A stretch of 64,000 nucleotides of DNA from Polaromonas sp. (GTDB taxonomy: Bacteria > Pseudomonadota > Gammaproteobacteria > Burkholderiales > Burkholderiaceae_C). Location of the stretch: NCBI GenBank assembly GCA_013297865.1, contig JAAFIP010000007.1, positions 186,001 to 250,000 on the forward strand. Reading direction: 5' to 3'. Below, one piece after another: positions 8,921 through 17,757 of this stretch. Every line of letters starts with the position of its first letter. Position 1 is the first letter of the stretch. The translations under genes and the position numbers were made by a program. The notes under the pieces were generated by a model. That model had not been told where the DNA came from, did not search any database, and was given only the letters and a program-made list of their open reading frames with translations.

Positions 8921-9370
8921 TTAAATTTCGTGCACTTCAAAGCTGGTGGTGATCTGCGCCGTCTTGGCCAGCATGATGCTGGCTGAGCAGTATTTTTCGT
9001 GGCTCATGGCGATGGCGCGTTCGACCGCTGCGGCAGGCACGGCCTTGCCTGTGACGGTGAAATGCATGTGGATCTGGGTGAACACCTTGGGGTCCTCACT
9101 GGCGCGCTCACTGGTGAGCTTGACGCTGCAGCCCTGCACTGCGTGGCGGCCGCGCTTGAGGATCAGCACCACGTCATAGGCTGTGCAGCCGCCCGTGCCG
9201 GCCAGCACGGTCTCCATCGGGCGGGGTGCCAGGTTGGCGCCGCCGTTCTCGGGCTTGGCAGCGTCGGGCGCGCCGTCCATGGCGATGATGTGACCACTGC
9301 CGGTTTCGGCGACAAAACCCATGCCCGAGCGGGTGCCCGCAGCGCCCGTCCAGCTCACTGTGCATTCCAT
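8921..9370 (-). CDS. OsmC/Ohr family peroxiredoxin-like protein
   Basis: Small cytosolic protein of 149 residues from the OsmC superfamily, whose studied members reduce organic peroxides with two cysteines. Both are present: Cys62 in TGGCTAYDVV, the usual family context, and Cys128 in HEKYCSASIML. The N-terminal beta strands include GHIIAMDGAPD, and APRPMETVLAG is the conserved helix start before the first cysteine. It is closer in appearance to the YhfA-like subgroup than to Ohr, so a role in thiol peroxide defence is likely but the substrate is open. It is convergent with the DUF6279 gene and stands alone. Confidence 0.9.
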   Translation of the reverse strand: MECTVSWTGAAGTRSGMGFVAETGSGHIIAMDGAPDAAKPENGGANLAPRPMETVLAGTGGCTAYDVVLILKRGRHAVQGCSVKLTSERASEDPKVFTQIHMHFTVTGKAVPAAAVERAIAMSHEKYCSASIMLAKTAQITTSFEVHEI

Positions 9371-9499
9371 AATGGTGCGTCCTTGTTCATGCAGCGACGA
9401 TTCGCCGCGCTAAAGTGTGATGAATTCCACCTATGCTGCAGGATAAATGTACAAAAAACTGTAACTTATGGCGCGGTGCAGCATAGGGCCTATATACTG

Positions 9500-9599
9500 A
9501 CTCTATTGTGCAATAAATCTGCACAGCCTTTTGTCTCCTCCACCCTCCATCAGACGGTGGACTTACAGCCCTGAGTCGCAAGACTTAGGGCTTTTTTTT
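9500..9599 (+). ncRNA. Candidate small RNA with anti-Shine-Dalgarno-like CUCCUCC motif
   Basis: About 100 nt, not coding, downstream of a possible -10 element (TATACT at 9493-9498). It holds a CU-rich run TCTCCTCCACCCTCC at 9533-9547. The six-base stem TCCACC/GGTGGA (9539-9544 with 9556-9561) buries part of that run, and a strong intrinsic terminator closes the RNA at 9568-9599. The arrangement resembles the betaproteobacterial toxic small RNA type described in Burkholderiales, as far as memory serves. No good -35 box was found. The start of the transcript is estimated. Confidence 0.5.
9568..9599 (+). terminator. Strong intrinsic terminator
   Basis: A near-perfect 10-bp stem, GCCCTGAGTC pairing with GACTTAGGGC across a GCAA loop, is followed by eight T residues. 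No protein gene reads into it from the left on this strand, which implies a short non-coding transcript. Confidence 0.85.
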
Positions 9600-9632
9600 G
9601 CCTCATTGCAGCCCTTCGCAACCTTCTATTCA

Positions 9633-9680
9633 CTATGAAAATAATAGCTGCCCCCGCGATATTCTATTGGGCTGGAGGCC
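9633..9680 (+). repeat. 48-bp dispersed repeat, copy 3
   Basis: Core with one change (GCCCCCGCGATATTCTATTG) and a GGCTGGAGGCC end. It lies between the candidate small RNA terminator and ilvA, within the probable ilvA leader. Confidence 0.9.
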
Positions 9681-9735
9681 AAAAACACCTCTAAAATCCG
9701 CCTCCACAGGCCTGATTGGCTTCTACAATCCCCCC

Positions 9736-11367
<1,632 letters not shown>

Positions 11368-11404
11368 ATTTGCTTTAGGATGCTGCACACATCCTTAACC
11401 CAAC

Positions 11405-12370
11405 ATGGCGGTTGTGCATATGCTGAAACTCGGAATCCTGATCGACGCATCGGCGGAAGTGCCAGCCCATGTGCTGGCCAACCCGCATGTGCGCATGCTG
11501 CCTGTCGCGATCCAGATCGACGACAAAATCTATACCGATCAGCGCGATCCCACTTTCACGCGCGATTTCAACCGCCAATACCTCAACCTGCGCGCCGCTG
11601 AGGTGTCGCAGTCGGTGCCGCCGCAGGGCAAGGCGATCAGCGATTTTTTTGCCCGCCATATCGCGCTCGATTTTGACCATGTGTTTGGCCTGTTTGTCGC
11701 ATCCACCCGCTCGCCGATTTTTAAAAATGCCTTTGCGGCGTCCTCCAAAGCCATCAACGACACGATGGGTCTGCGCGTCCAGGCAGGCATCAAAGGCCCC
11801 CTGCTGGTGGAGTGCTACGACAGCCTGAACATCTTTACCGGCTATGGCGTGCAGGTGATGGAGGCATTGCGTGGCTTTGAGGCCGCGACATCGGTCGCCC
11901 AAATCCGCGCCAACATGCAGCGCCTGTCGCAAAGCGCTTATTGCTATGTCGCGCCCAGCCAACTGGATTTTCTGCTCACCCGAGCCAAGGCCAAAGGCGA
12001 GGAGAGTGTCGGCAAGCTGGGCCAGATGGCCGCCAAAATGCTGGGCATCATTCCGGTGTTGCGGGGCTTTCAGGGCCAGACAGGTTCGGTGGCCAAGGTG
12101 CGCAGCGTGCCTGCTGCGCGCGACTATGTGCTGGACATCGCCCGCCGCGAGATGGCACGCGGGCTGCTGGCGCCGTTTATCAATCTGTCGTTTTCGGGCG
12201 AGGTTGGCGTGGTCGAGGCCATGCCTGGCTACCGCTCGCTGTGCAAGGAAGCTGCTGCCAAAGGCGTGACCGTCAGTCTGCAGGAAATGTCGCCCACAGG
12301 CTCGATCAATTTAGGCCCCGAGGCCTTGACCGTGGGCTTTCTGGGCCAAAACCACGAGCCCACGCTGTAA
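11405..12370 (+). CDS. DegV family protein
   Basis: Cytosolic lipid-binding-type protein of 321 residues. DegV/FakB proteins bind a fatty acid and, in Firmicutes, present it to a fatty-acid kinase. Family landmarks are LGILIDASAEVPAHVL at the start, VSQSVPPQGKAISDFF, VFGLFVASTRSP and KMLGIIPVLRGFQGQTGSVAKVRS. The C-terminal domain contains FINLSFSGEVGVVEAM. ATG at 11420 (MLKLGILID) is an equally good start. It follows ilvA by 37 bp and precedes cobT. No FakA partner is in the window, so its role in a betaproteobacterium is unclear. Confidence 0.85.
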   Translation: MAVVHMLKLGILIDASAEVPAHVLANPHVRMLPVAIQIDDKIYTDQRDPTFTRDFNRQYLNLRAAEVSQSVPPQGKAISDFFARHIALDFDHVFGLFVASTRSPIFKNAFAASSKAINDTMGLRVQAGIKGPLLVECYDSLNIFTGYGVQVMEALRGFEAATSVAQIRANMQRLSQSAYCYVAPSQLDFLLTRAKAKGEESVGKLGQMAAKMLGIIPVLRGFQGQTGSVAKVRSVPAARDYVLDIARREMARGLLAPFINLSFSGEVGVVEAMPGYRSLCKEAAAKGVTVSLQEMSPTGSINLGPEALTVGFLGQNHEPTL

Positions 12371-12433
12371 ACTGCAAGGTCTTACTTCCACGGCCCGCGC
12401 TGCTGCGCCCGGCCGGTTTACTGGTTTTGACCC

Positions 12434-13483
12434 ATGCGTTTTATTCCCACTGGCATTGCGCCACTGGCCGCTACCGCGGCTGACACTGCGTTGGCAAGCC
12501 AACTGCAACATATCCTTGACCACAAAACCAAGCCCTTGGGCGCGCTGGGGCAGATCGAAACCCTGGCCCTGCGCCTGGGCTGCATGCAGCGCAGCCAGAC
12601 CATCGCTTTGACGGCCCCACAGGTCGTGGTGTTTGCGGCTGACCATGGCATTGCTGCCGAGGGCGTGTCGGCCTATCCCCAGGCCGTGACGCAGCAGATG
12701 GTGGCCAATATGCTCGCAGGTGGCGCTGCGGTCAATGTGCTGGCGCGCCAGCATGGCTTTGCACTGACGGTGGTGGATGCGGGAGTGGCGGCCGAGCTGC
12801 CAGCGCACCCCAGTTTGCTCAACCGCAAAATTGCGCTGGGCACAGGCAATGCCTGCCGCACCCAGGCCATGACTGCAGAGCAGGGCAGCGCGGCCGTGAA
12901 AACCGGAATGGATATCGTCAGCAGCCTGCCGGGCAATGTGCTGGCGCTTGGTGAGATGGGCATTGGCAACACCTCCAGCGCCGCGCTGATATTTGCGCTG
13001 CTCACGGGCACCGCCATCGAAGAGGCCGCAGGCCGCGGCACGGGCCTGAACGATGCGCAGATGCAGACCAAGCTGCAGGCCCTGCGCAAAGCACAGCAGC
13101 GCCACGCAGCTGCGCAAACGCCACTCGATGTGCTGTGCGCTGTGGGCGGGCTGGAGATTGCGATGATGGTGGGCGCCATGCTGCAGGCCGCGCACGAGCG
13201 GCGTACGGTGCTGGTGGATGGATTCATTGCCAGCACCGCCGCGCTGGTGGCGCATGCGCTGGAGCCGCATGCACTGGACTACATGGTGTTTTGCCATGTG
13301 GGCGCCGAGCGTGGCCACCGCGCGTTGCTGGCGCATCTGGGCGCGCAGCCGCTGTTGGACTTGGGGCTGCGTCTGGGCGAGGGCTCGGGCGCGCTGCTGG
13401 CCTGGCCGCTGCTGCAGTCGGCGGCCTGTTTGCTCAATGAGATGGCCAGCTTTGAGTCGGCTGGCGTGGACCAGAAGGTGTAA
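12434..13483 (+). CDS. cobT: Nicotinate-nucleotide-dimethylbenzimidazole phosphoribosyltransferase
   Basis: Activates the lower ligand of cobamides by forming alpha-ribazole-5'-phosphate from nicotinate mononucleotide and a benzimidazole. The 349 residues match the family. Signatures are KPLGALGQIETLALRLG, VVVFAADHGIAAEGVSAYP, GEMGIGNTSSAAL and a C-terminal LRLGEGSGALLAWPL that carries the catalytic glutamate. It is the first gene of a tight cobT-cobS-cobC cluster, 6 bp before cobS. Together the three genes complete the nucleotide loop of adenosylcobalamin. The enzymes that build or import the corrin ring are not in this window, and no cobalamin riboswitch was recognised upstream. Confidence 0.96.
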   Translation: MRFIPTGIAPLAATAADTALASQLQHILDHKTKPLGALGQIETLALRLGCMQRSQTIALTAPQVVVFAADHGIAAEGVSAYPQAVTQQMVANMLAGGAAVNVLARQHGFALTVVDAGVAAELPAHPSLLNRKIALGTGNACRTQAMTAEQGSAAVKTGMDIVSSLPGNVLALGEMGIGNTSSAALIFALLTGTAIEEAAGRGTGLNDAQMQTKLQALRKAQQRHAAAQTPLDVLCAVGGLEIAMMVGAMLQAAHERRTVLVDGFIASTAALVAHALEPHALDYMVFCHVGAERGHRALLAHLGAQPLLDLGLRLGEGSGALLAWPLLQSAACLLNEMASFESAGVDQKV

Positions 13484-13489
13484 GCGGCT

Positions 13490-14284
13490 GTGCAGTTCCT
13501 GCGCCACTTCCTGCTGGCTGTGCAGTTTTTTACCCGCATCCCCATCACCGGGCGGCTGGCGCTGTGGGTGGGCTTCAGCCCCGCCATGCTGCGCGCCAGC
13601 GCGGCGCATTTCGCCGGGGTGGGCTGGATCGTGGGCCTGGTTGCTGCGGCGGTGTATGGCGCGGTGGCCAGCCAGTCGGGCGCAGCTTTTGGCGGTCTGG
13701 TGGCGGCCTGCCTGTGCACGGTAGCCACCGTCATGCTCACAGGCGGTTTTCATGAAGACGGTCTGGCCGATGTGGCCGACGGGCTGGGCGGCAGCAGTGA
13801 CAAGGCGCGCGCACTGGAGATCATGAAAGACTCGCGGGTCGGTGCGTTTGGTGCCATGGCGCTGGTGCTGGCCCTGGCCACCAAGCTCAGCCTGCTGGCT
13901 GCCCTGGGCTATGCCAATGTGCCCATCACCTGTGTGCTGCTGCTGTGTGCCCATGTGGTATCGCGCGCCTGCCCGATGCTGATCGTCTGGCTGCTGCCGC
14001 ATGTGGGCGACACGGCGGTTTCCAAATCCAAGCCTCTGGCCGACAGCGTGACGCCAGCGGCGCTGTGGAGCAACGCGGCCTGGTGCCTGCTGCTGCTGCC
14101 GCTGGTGTGGGCCGCGCAGGCGGATGTGGCGTTTTTCGCGGGCTGCGCCGCTGCGCTGGTGATGCTGGTCTATATGTGGCGTCTGTTTGCCCGGCGTCTG
14201 CAGGGCTTTACCGGCGACTGCCTGGGCGCCACGCAGCAGGTGTGTGAAATAGCGTTCTATCTGGGCGCGCTGCTTGCGGCCTAG
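13490..14284 (+). CDS. cobS: Adenosylcobinamide-GDP ribazoletransferase (cobalamin synthase)
   Basis: Polytopic inner-membrane enzyme that joins adenosylcobinamide-GDP to alpha-ribazole (phosphate). The 264-residue product starts at a GTG (MQFLRHFLLAVQFFTRIPI, the typical family opening). It carries GGFHEDGLADVADGLGG, with the conserved acidic cluster of the active site, and MKDSRVGAFGAMAL. At least five hydrophobic helices are visible. It lies between cobT (6-bp gap) and the phosphatase gene (3-bp gap), so translation is probably coupled. Confidence 0.95.
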   Translation: MQFLRHFLLAVQFFTRIPITGRLALWVGFSPAMLRASAAHFAGVGWIVGLVAAAVYGAVASQSGAAFGGLVAACLCTVATVMLTGGFHEDGLADVADGLGGSSDKARALEIMKDSRVGAFGAMALVLALATKLSLLAALGYANVPITCVLLLCAHVVSRACPMLIVWLLPHVGDTAVSKSKPLADSVTPAALWSNAAWCLLLLPLVWAAQADVAFFAGCAAALVMLVYMWRLFARRLQGFTGDCLGATQQVCEIAFYLGALLAA

Positions 14285-14287
14285 TTC

Positions 14288-14899
14288 ATGCAGCTATGGA
14301 TTGTTCGCCATGCCCAGCCGCTGATCGCGCCGGGCCTGTGCTATGGCACACTGGACGTGCCCGCCGATGCGCAAGCCACCCAAGCGGCCGCTCAGACGCT
14401 GGCCTTGAGCCTGCCCAAAGACGCCGTGGTGCACTGCTCGACGCTACAAAGATGTGAGCTGCTCGCGCGGCATTTGATTGGGCTGCGGCCTGATTTGAGC
14501 CTGCATTTCGATGCCAGGCTGCGCGAAATGGACTTTGGCAGTTGGGAAGGCCAGCGCTGGGACAGCCTGCCGCCGCAAGCTCTCAAGGACTGGACCGATG
14601 ATTTTGAAAACTACCGCTGTGGGGGCACAGGTGAGTCTACGGGGCAGTTTGTGGCGCGGGTGTATGCGGCGTTACAACACGCTTGGCCTGCTGCGCCAGA
14701 GCAGGGCAGCACGGTGTGGATCACCCACGCAGGGGTGGCACGCGCTATTGACTGGCTGCACCAGCAGAAGCGGGCGACTCCACCTTGGGCGCCTCTTTGC
14801 CCACCTCTTTGCCTATCCGCGCACGCATGGCCCCAGCACGCGCCGGGTTTTGGCCAGTCAGTGTGCTGGAATCTGTCGTCGCACCAGGGGCCAGCGTAG
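14288..14899 (+). CDS. cobC: Histidine phosphatase, probable alpha-ribazole phosphatase
   Basis: Phosphoglycerate-mutase-like phosphatase of 203 residues, predicted to remove phosphate from alpha-ribazole-5'-phosphate or adenosylcobalamin phosphate. The catalytic motif is LWIVRHAQP with His8. Other parts are VVHCSTLQRCELLA, LREMDFGSWEGQRWDSLP and a second histidine in WITHAGVARA. Assignment to cobamide synthesis rests on its position 3 bp after cobS. The last 51 codons overlap the 3' end of gspC on the opposite strand. Even so, the C-terminus WPQHAPGFGQSVCWNL keeps the PGxGQ...W-N-L pattern seen at the end of this phosphatase type, so the long overlap seems real. Confidence 0.88.
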   Translation: MQLWIVRHAQPLIAPGLCYGTLDVPADAQATQAAAQTLALSLPKDAVVHCSTLQRCELLARHLIGLRPDLSLHFDARLREMDFGSWEGQRWDSLPPQALKDWTDDFENYRCGGTGESTGQFVARVYAALQHAWPAAPEQGSTVWITHAGVARAIDWLHQQKRATPPWAPLCPPLCLSAHAWPQHAPGFGQSVCWNLSSHQGPA

Positions 14900-15452
14900 C
14901 CGATGCTGCAGTGGGTGTCTGCGGCAGTGTGACCACGGGCGCAGGTTGCGGCACTGGCGGGGCGGGGATGGCGGTGCCCACCAAGGCGCTGGTTTGCTTG
15001 GGCAGCTCCAGGGTCAGCGCTACGGGGCTGTCAGCGCTGGTGGCCAGGTCGGCCTGGCGGCCCTGCACCGATTTAAGCACCACGCCGTCGGTCAGCGAGG
15101 CGCCCACACGGTAGGGCCGGGCTGGCTTGCCGTCCACCGCAATCAGGGCCAGGCTCTGGCGCTGCGCCTTGCCAGCGACCACGCCCGTGAGCACAAAGCG
15201 GGCAGCCGTGATGTTGCTGTTGCTGGCAGTAGCGGGCGCTGTGGCAGAAACAGGCACAATACCTCCACCCAGGCCGCGTGCCAGGGCCGCGCTGTCGATG
15301 GCCGGGGCGGCTGTGCTGCCCACCACGGCGGCGTTGGCAGGCGTGGCCGTGCCCTGCACAAACCGCAGTGCCCAGAACACACAACTGCTTGCAGCTAACA
15401 GCCACAAACCAAATGTTGCCAAGCGTATCGCCCAATTTTTTTGCATTTGCAT
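14745..15452 (-). CDS. gspC: Type II secretion system protein C (GspC)
   Basis: Bitopic inner-membrane component that links the secretin GspD to the inner-membrane platform. The 235 residues have a short N-terminal cytoplasmic part, one membrane helix (LATFGLWLLAASSCVFWAL) and a periplasmic HR domain at about residues 80-155. HR-domain landmarks are FVLTGVVAGKAQRQSLALIA, then VDGKPARPYRVGASL. The rest is a Pro/Ala/Thr-rich tail with no PDZ domain, which is shorter than the classic GspC. The tail runs 155 bp into the convergent cobC gene. It is divergent from the other gsp genes, with only 14 bp to the furthest gspG start, so their promoters must lie within or beside coding sequence. Confidence 0.85.
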   Translation of the reverse strand: MQMQKNWAIRLATFGLWLLAASSCVFWALRFVQGTATPANAAVVGSTAAPAIDSAALARGLGGGIVPVSATAPATASNSNITAARFVLTGVVAGKAQRQSLALIAVDGKPARPYRVGASLTDGVVLKSVQGRQADLATSADSPVALTLELPKQTSALVGTAIPAPPVPQPAPVVTLPQTPTAASATLAPGATTDSSTLTGQNPARAGAMRARIGKEVGKEAPKVESPASAGAASQ

Positions 15453-15466
15453 ATTATGATGGGTTT

Positions 15467-15949
15467 ATGAAACAACTTTTTCTTACCTTTTTCTCCACCA
15501 CTGTGGCCCGTGCCCGCACGGGACTGGGCCAGATGCAACGCGCGGTGCAGCGCGGCTTCACCTTGATTGAACTGATGGTGGTTTTGGTCATCATAGGGGT
15601 ACTGGCCGCGCTGATTGTGCCCAACGTGCTCGACAGGGCCGATGACGCACGCTCCACTGCAGCCAAAACCGACATCACCAATATCATGCAAGCCCTCAAA
15701 CTCTACAAGCTCGACAACCAGCGCTTTCCCAGCGCGGAGCAGGGCTTGCAAGCGCTGGTGGCCAAACCCACCGTGGGCGCGATCCCGGGCAACTGGAAGC
15801 CCTACCTGGAAAAACTGCCCAACGACCCCTGGGGCCGTCCTTACCAGTTTCTCAACCCCGGGATTAAAGGCGAGATTGATGTGATGTCCTTCGGTGCAGA
15901 CGGCCAAGCCGGCGGCGAGGGCAAAAATGCTGATATCGGAAGCTGGTAA
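15467..15949 (+). CDS. gspG: Type II secretion system major pseudopilin GspG
   Basis: Major subunit of the periplasmic pseudopilus. The prepilin peptidase site is QRGFTLIELMVVLVIIGVLA, with cleavage after Gly and the obligatory Glu5. The C-terminal domain shows LYKLDNQRFPSAEQGLQALV, NDPWGRPYQFLNPG and a DVMSFGADGQAGGEGKNADI loop, which in GspG binds calcium. ATG 15467 gives 160 residues with a 30-residue leader. ATG 15533 gives 138 residues with a conventional 8-residue leader (MQRAVQRG) and may be the true start. It is the first gene of gspGHIJKLMNDEF. No prepilin peptidase gene (gspO/pilD) is in the window. Confidence 0.95.
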   Translation: MKQLFLTFFSTTVARARTGLGQMQRAVQRGFTLIELMVVLVIIGVLAALIVPNVLDRADDARSTAAKTDITNIMQALKLYKLDNQRFPSAEQGLQALVAKPTVGAIPGNWKPYLEKLPNDPWGRPYQFLNPGIKGEIDVMSFGADGQAGGEGKNADIGSW

Positions 15950-15950
15950 A

Positions 15951-16240
15951 ACTAGCCCCCACGCTCCCTGCTGCGCATGGTGCGCTGCCCCCCGAGGGGG
16001 CGCTCGCGCCTTGGGACGGCCCGGCGGCGCTCGTACTAGCCCCCGCGCTCCCTGCTGCGCATGGTGCGCTGCCCCCCGAGGGGGTGCTCGCGCCTTGGGG
16101 CGGCCTGGCGGCGCTCGTACTAGCCCCCACGCTCCCTGCTGCGCATGGTGCGCTGCCCCCCGAGGGGGTGCTCGCGCCTTGGGGCGGCCCGGCGGCGCTC
16201 GGACCAGCCCCCACGCTCCCTGCTGCGCTGCCCACCGAGG
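15951..16240 (+). repeat. 84-bp GC-rich tandem repeat array between gspG and gspH
   Basis: Units begin at 15951, 16035, 16119 and 16203 (the last one partial), each exactly 84 bp (28 codons). Each full unit holds the self-complementary CTGCCCCCCGAGGGGG. The array begins 2 bp after the gspG stop and runs into the start region of gspH. It is open in the gspH frame, which would read repeating SPHAPCCAWCAAPRGGAR. Units are nearly identical, which points to recent expansion. Confidence 0.95.
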
Positions 16241-16241
16241 C

Positions 16242-16670
16242 GTGCGCGGGTTTACTTTGCTGGAGCTGTTGGTGGTGATTGCCATCATTGCAATCGCTAC
16301 AGCAGCGGCTACGCTGGCTTTGCGTGACAGCAGTGTGACGGCGCTGGAGCGGGAGGCGCAGCGGGTGTCCGCCATGCTAGAGGCGGGCCGCAGCCAGTCG
16401 CGCACCACTGGGTTGCCTGTGCGCTGGCTGCCCACAGCAGAAGGCTTCCTGTTCACGGGGGCAGGTCAGGCAGACAAAACGCTGGCCTGGCTCACAGCGG
16501 GCACCAGCGCGCAAACGGGCACCAGTGCCACCTATGTACTGCTGGGACCCGAGCCCATGATTGCTGCCCAGGCCATCACGCTGAGCCTGGAGGGGCGCAG
16601 CGTGCAAATCAGCACCAATGGCCTGAGTCCTTTTCGCATCGACACCGGCACGGGTAGTGGACAGCCTTGA
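16242..16670 (+). CDS. gspH: Type II secretion system minor pseudopilin GspH
   Basis: Minor pseudopilin, recognised by RGFTLLELLVVIAIIAIATA, the prepilin cleavage site and membrane helix, and by a GspH-type C-terminus (ALEREAQRVSAMLEAGRSQS then RTTGLPVRW). The start is unclear because the 84-bp tandem array abuts it. GTG 16242 gives 142 residues and a very short leader (MRG). TTG 16179, preceded at about 10 bp by GAGGGGG inside the last full repeat unit, gives a basic 24-residue leader. A GTG at 15894 inside gspG would translate the whole array. The mature protein is the same in all cases. The stop overlaps the gspI start (TGATG). Confidence 0.85.
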   Translation: MRGFTLLELLVVIAIIAIATAAATLALRDSSVTALEREAQRVSAMLEAGRSQSRTTGLPVRWLPTAEGFLFTGAGQADKTLAWLTAGTSAQTGTSATYVLLGPEPMIAAQAITLSLEGRSVQISTNGLSPFRIDTGTGSGQP

Positions 16671-17053
16671 TGAAGCTGCTTGCACGCCATCACCCTGCAC
16701 GCCGTCAGCGCGGCTTCACCCTGATTGAAATCCTGGTGTCCCTGGCGATCGTCTCGATTGCACTGTTTGCTGGCTCACAGGCCATATCGGCCCTGACCAA
16801 TGGCGCGCAGCGTCAAAGCGATGTATTGCTGGGGCAGATGTGCGCTGAAAACGAGATCATCAAAATGCGGCTGTCCAAGCAGTTGCCCCCCGTGGGCGAT
16901 AGCACCACCAGTTGCGAGCAGGCGGGTAAAACATACACCGTACTGATCGAAGTACGTGGTACAGACAACCCCAGCATCCGCCGCGTCGACGCCAAGGTGT
17001 CTGACAGCGTCGGGGGCGTGGTCAATACTGCTACGGTGGTGGGTAGATACTAA
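16670..17053 (+). CDS. gspI: Type II secretion system minor pseudopilin GspI
   Basis: Minor pseudopilin of 127 residues, part of the GspI-J-K tip complex of the pseudopilus. The leader MKLLARHHPARRQRG is basic, followed by FTLIEILVSLAIVSIALFAG with Glu5 and a hydrophobic helix. The GspI pattern LLGQMCAENEIIKMRLSKQL and a small C-terminal beta domain follow. The ATG shares one base with the gspH stop and the gene's stop overlaps the gspJ start (TAATG), so translation is coupled along the operon. Confidence 0.92.
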   Translation: MKLLARHHPARRQRGFTLIEILVSLAIVSIALFAGSQAISALTNGAQRQSDVLLGQMCAENEIIKMRLSKQLPPVGDSTTSCEQAGKTYTVLIEVRGTDNPSIRRVDAKVSDSVGGVVNTATVVGRY

Positions 17054-17742
17054 TGACGATAGGCCCCCATGTTCCTTCCCATGCTAGAGGCTTCACGCTG
17101 ATTGAGCTGATGGTGGCGATTTTTATCATGTCGCTGCTGGCGCTGATGAGCTGGCGCGGCATTGATAGCATGGCCCGCGCGCAGGCCATCAGCCGCGACC
17201 GCGCCGACTATATCGCCACCTTGCAAACCGCATTTGCCCAGTGGAACACCGATCTAGACCAGATGCAGGCCACAAGCCAAACGCCTGCGATCGACTACAA
17301 CGGCCGGGTGCTGCGCATGACGCGCCGCTATGGCGAGAGCGAGATTCGCATTGTGGCCTGGGCGCGGCGCGGCATTGAGGGGCAAACCCAGTGGCTGCGT
17401 TGGCAATCTGAGCCCATCACCAAACGCGCCGAAGCGCAGGAGGCATGGACGCAGGCGGCCCTGTGGGGCGCCAACCCGCGTGATGCAGACCGCAAAAACG
17501 AAGTCGAGGTGGCCAGTATCGATGACTGGCAGATTTTCTATTCGCGGGGTAATGCATGGACCAACCCGCAGTCCAGTGCAAATGCGGTGCCTGCGCCCAG
17601 CGCTGGCGCGTCGGCCCCTGCGCCTGGCAATGCTGCCCAGTCAACCAAACCCGACGGTGTGCGCCTGGTGCTCACCCTCTCGCAAGGCCAGGCCCTGGCG
17701 GGCACCATCACGCGCGATTGGATTCGCCCGGATTTGAAGTGA
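17053..17742 (+). CDS. gspJ: Type II secretion system minor pseudopilin GspJ
   Basis: Minor pseudopilin of 229 residues. The cleavage site is ARGFTLIELMVAIFIMSLLA, with the conserved Glu5. SWRGIDSMARAQAISRDRAD and WNTDLDQMQ are typical GspJ regions. Residues 178-200 form an Ala/Pro-rich insert (VPAPSAGASAPAPGNAAQS) within the globular domain. The C-terminus VRLVLTLSQGQALAGTITRD and WIRPDLK fits the family. The start codon overlaps the gspI stop by one base. Confidence 0.93.
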   Translation: MTIGPHVPSHARGFTLIELMVAIFIMSLLALMSWRGIDSMARAQAISRDRADYIATLQTAFAQWNTDLDQMQATSQTPAIDYNGRVLRMTRRYGESEIRIVAWARRGIEGQTQWLRWQSEPITKRAEAQEAWTQAALWGANPRDADRKNEVEVASIDDWQIFYSRGNAWTNPQSSANAVPAPSAGASAPAPGNAAQSTKPDGVRLVLTLSQGQALAGTITRDWIRPDLK

Positions 17743-17757
17743 GGCAGCGTTAACAGT

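Noticed and set aside
9598-9735. Upstream extension of ilvA
   Set aside because: The extra codons translate the dispersed repeat and the DNA directly after a terminator; the enzyme's N-terminus fits ATG 9736.
12371-12433. Cobalamin riboswitch before cobT
   Set aside because: The 63-bp gap is too short for a full cobalamin aptamer and lacks a recognisable B12-box.
12311-14002. 563-codon open frame on the minus strand
   Set aside because: It is antisense to cobT and cobS, has no recognisable motif and is His/Gln/Arg-rich as expected for a shadow in GC-rich DNA.
15951-16240. Tandem array considered as a CRISPR or protein repeat domain
   Set aside because: Units are contiguous 84-bp copies with no spacers, and the translated peptide is Pro/Arg/Cys-rich with no known fold. 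It is treated as a DNA tandem repeat.
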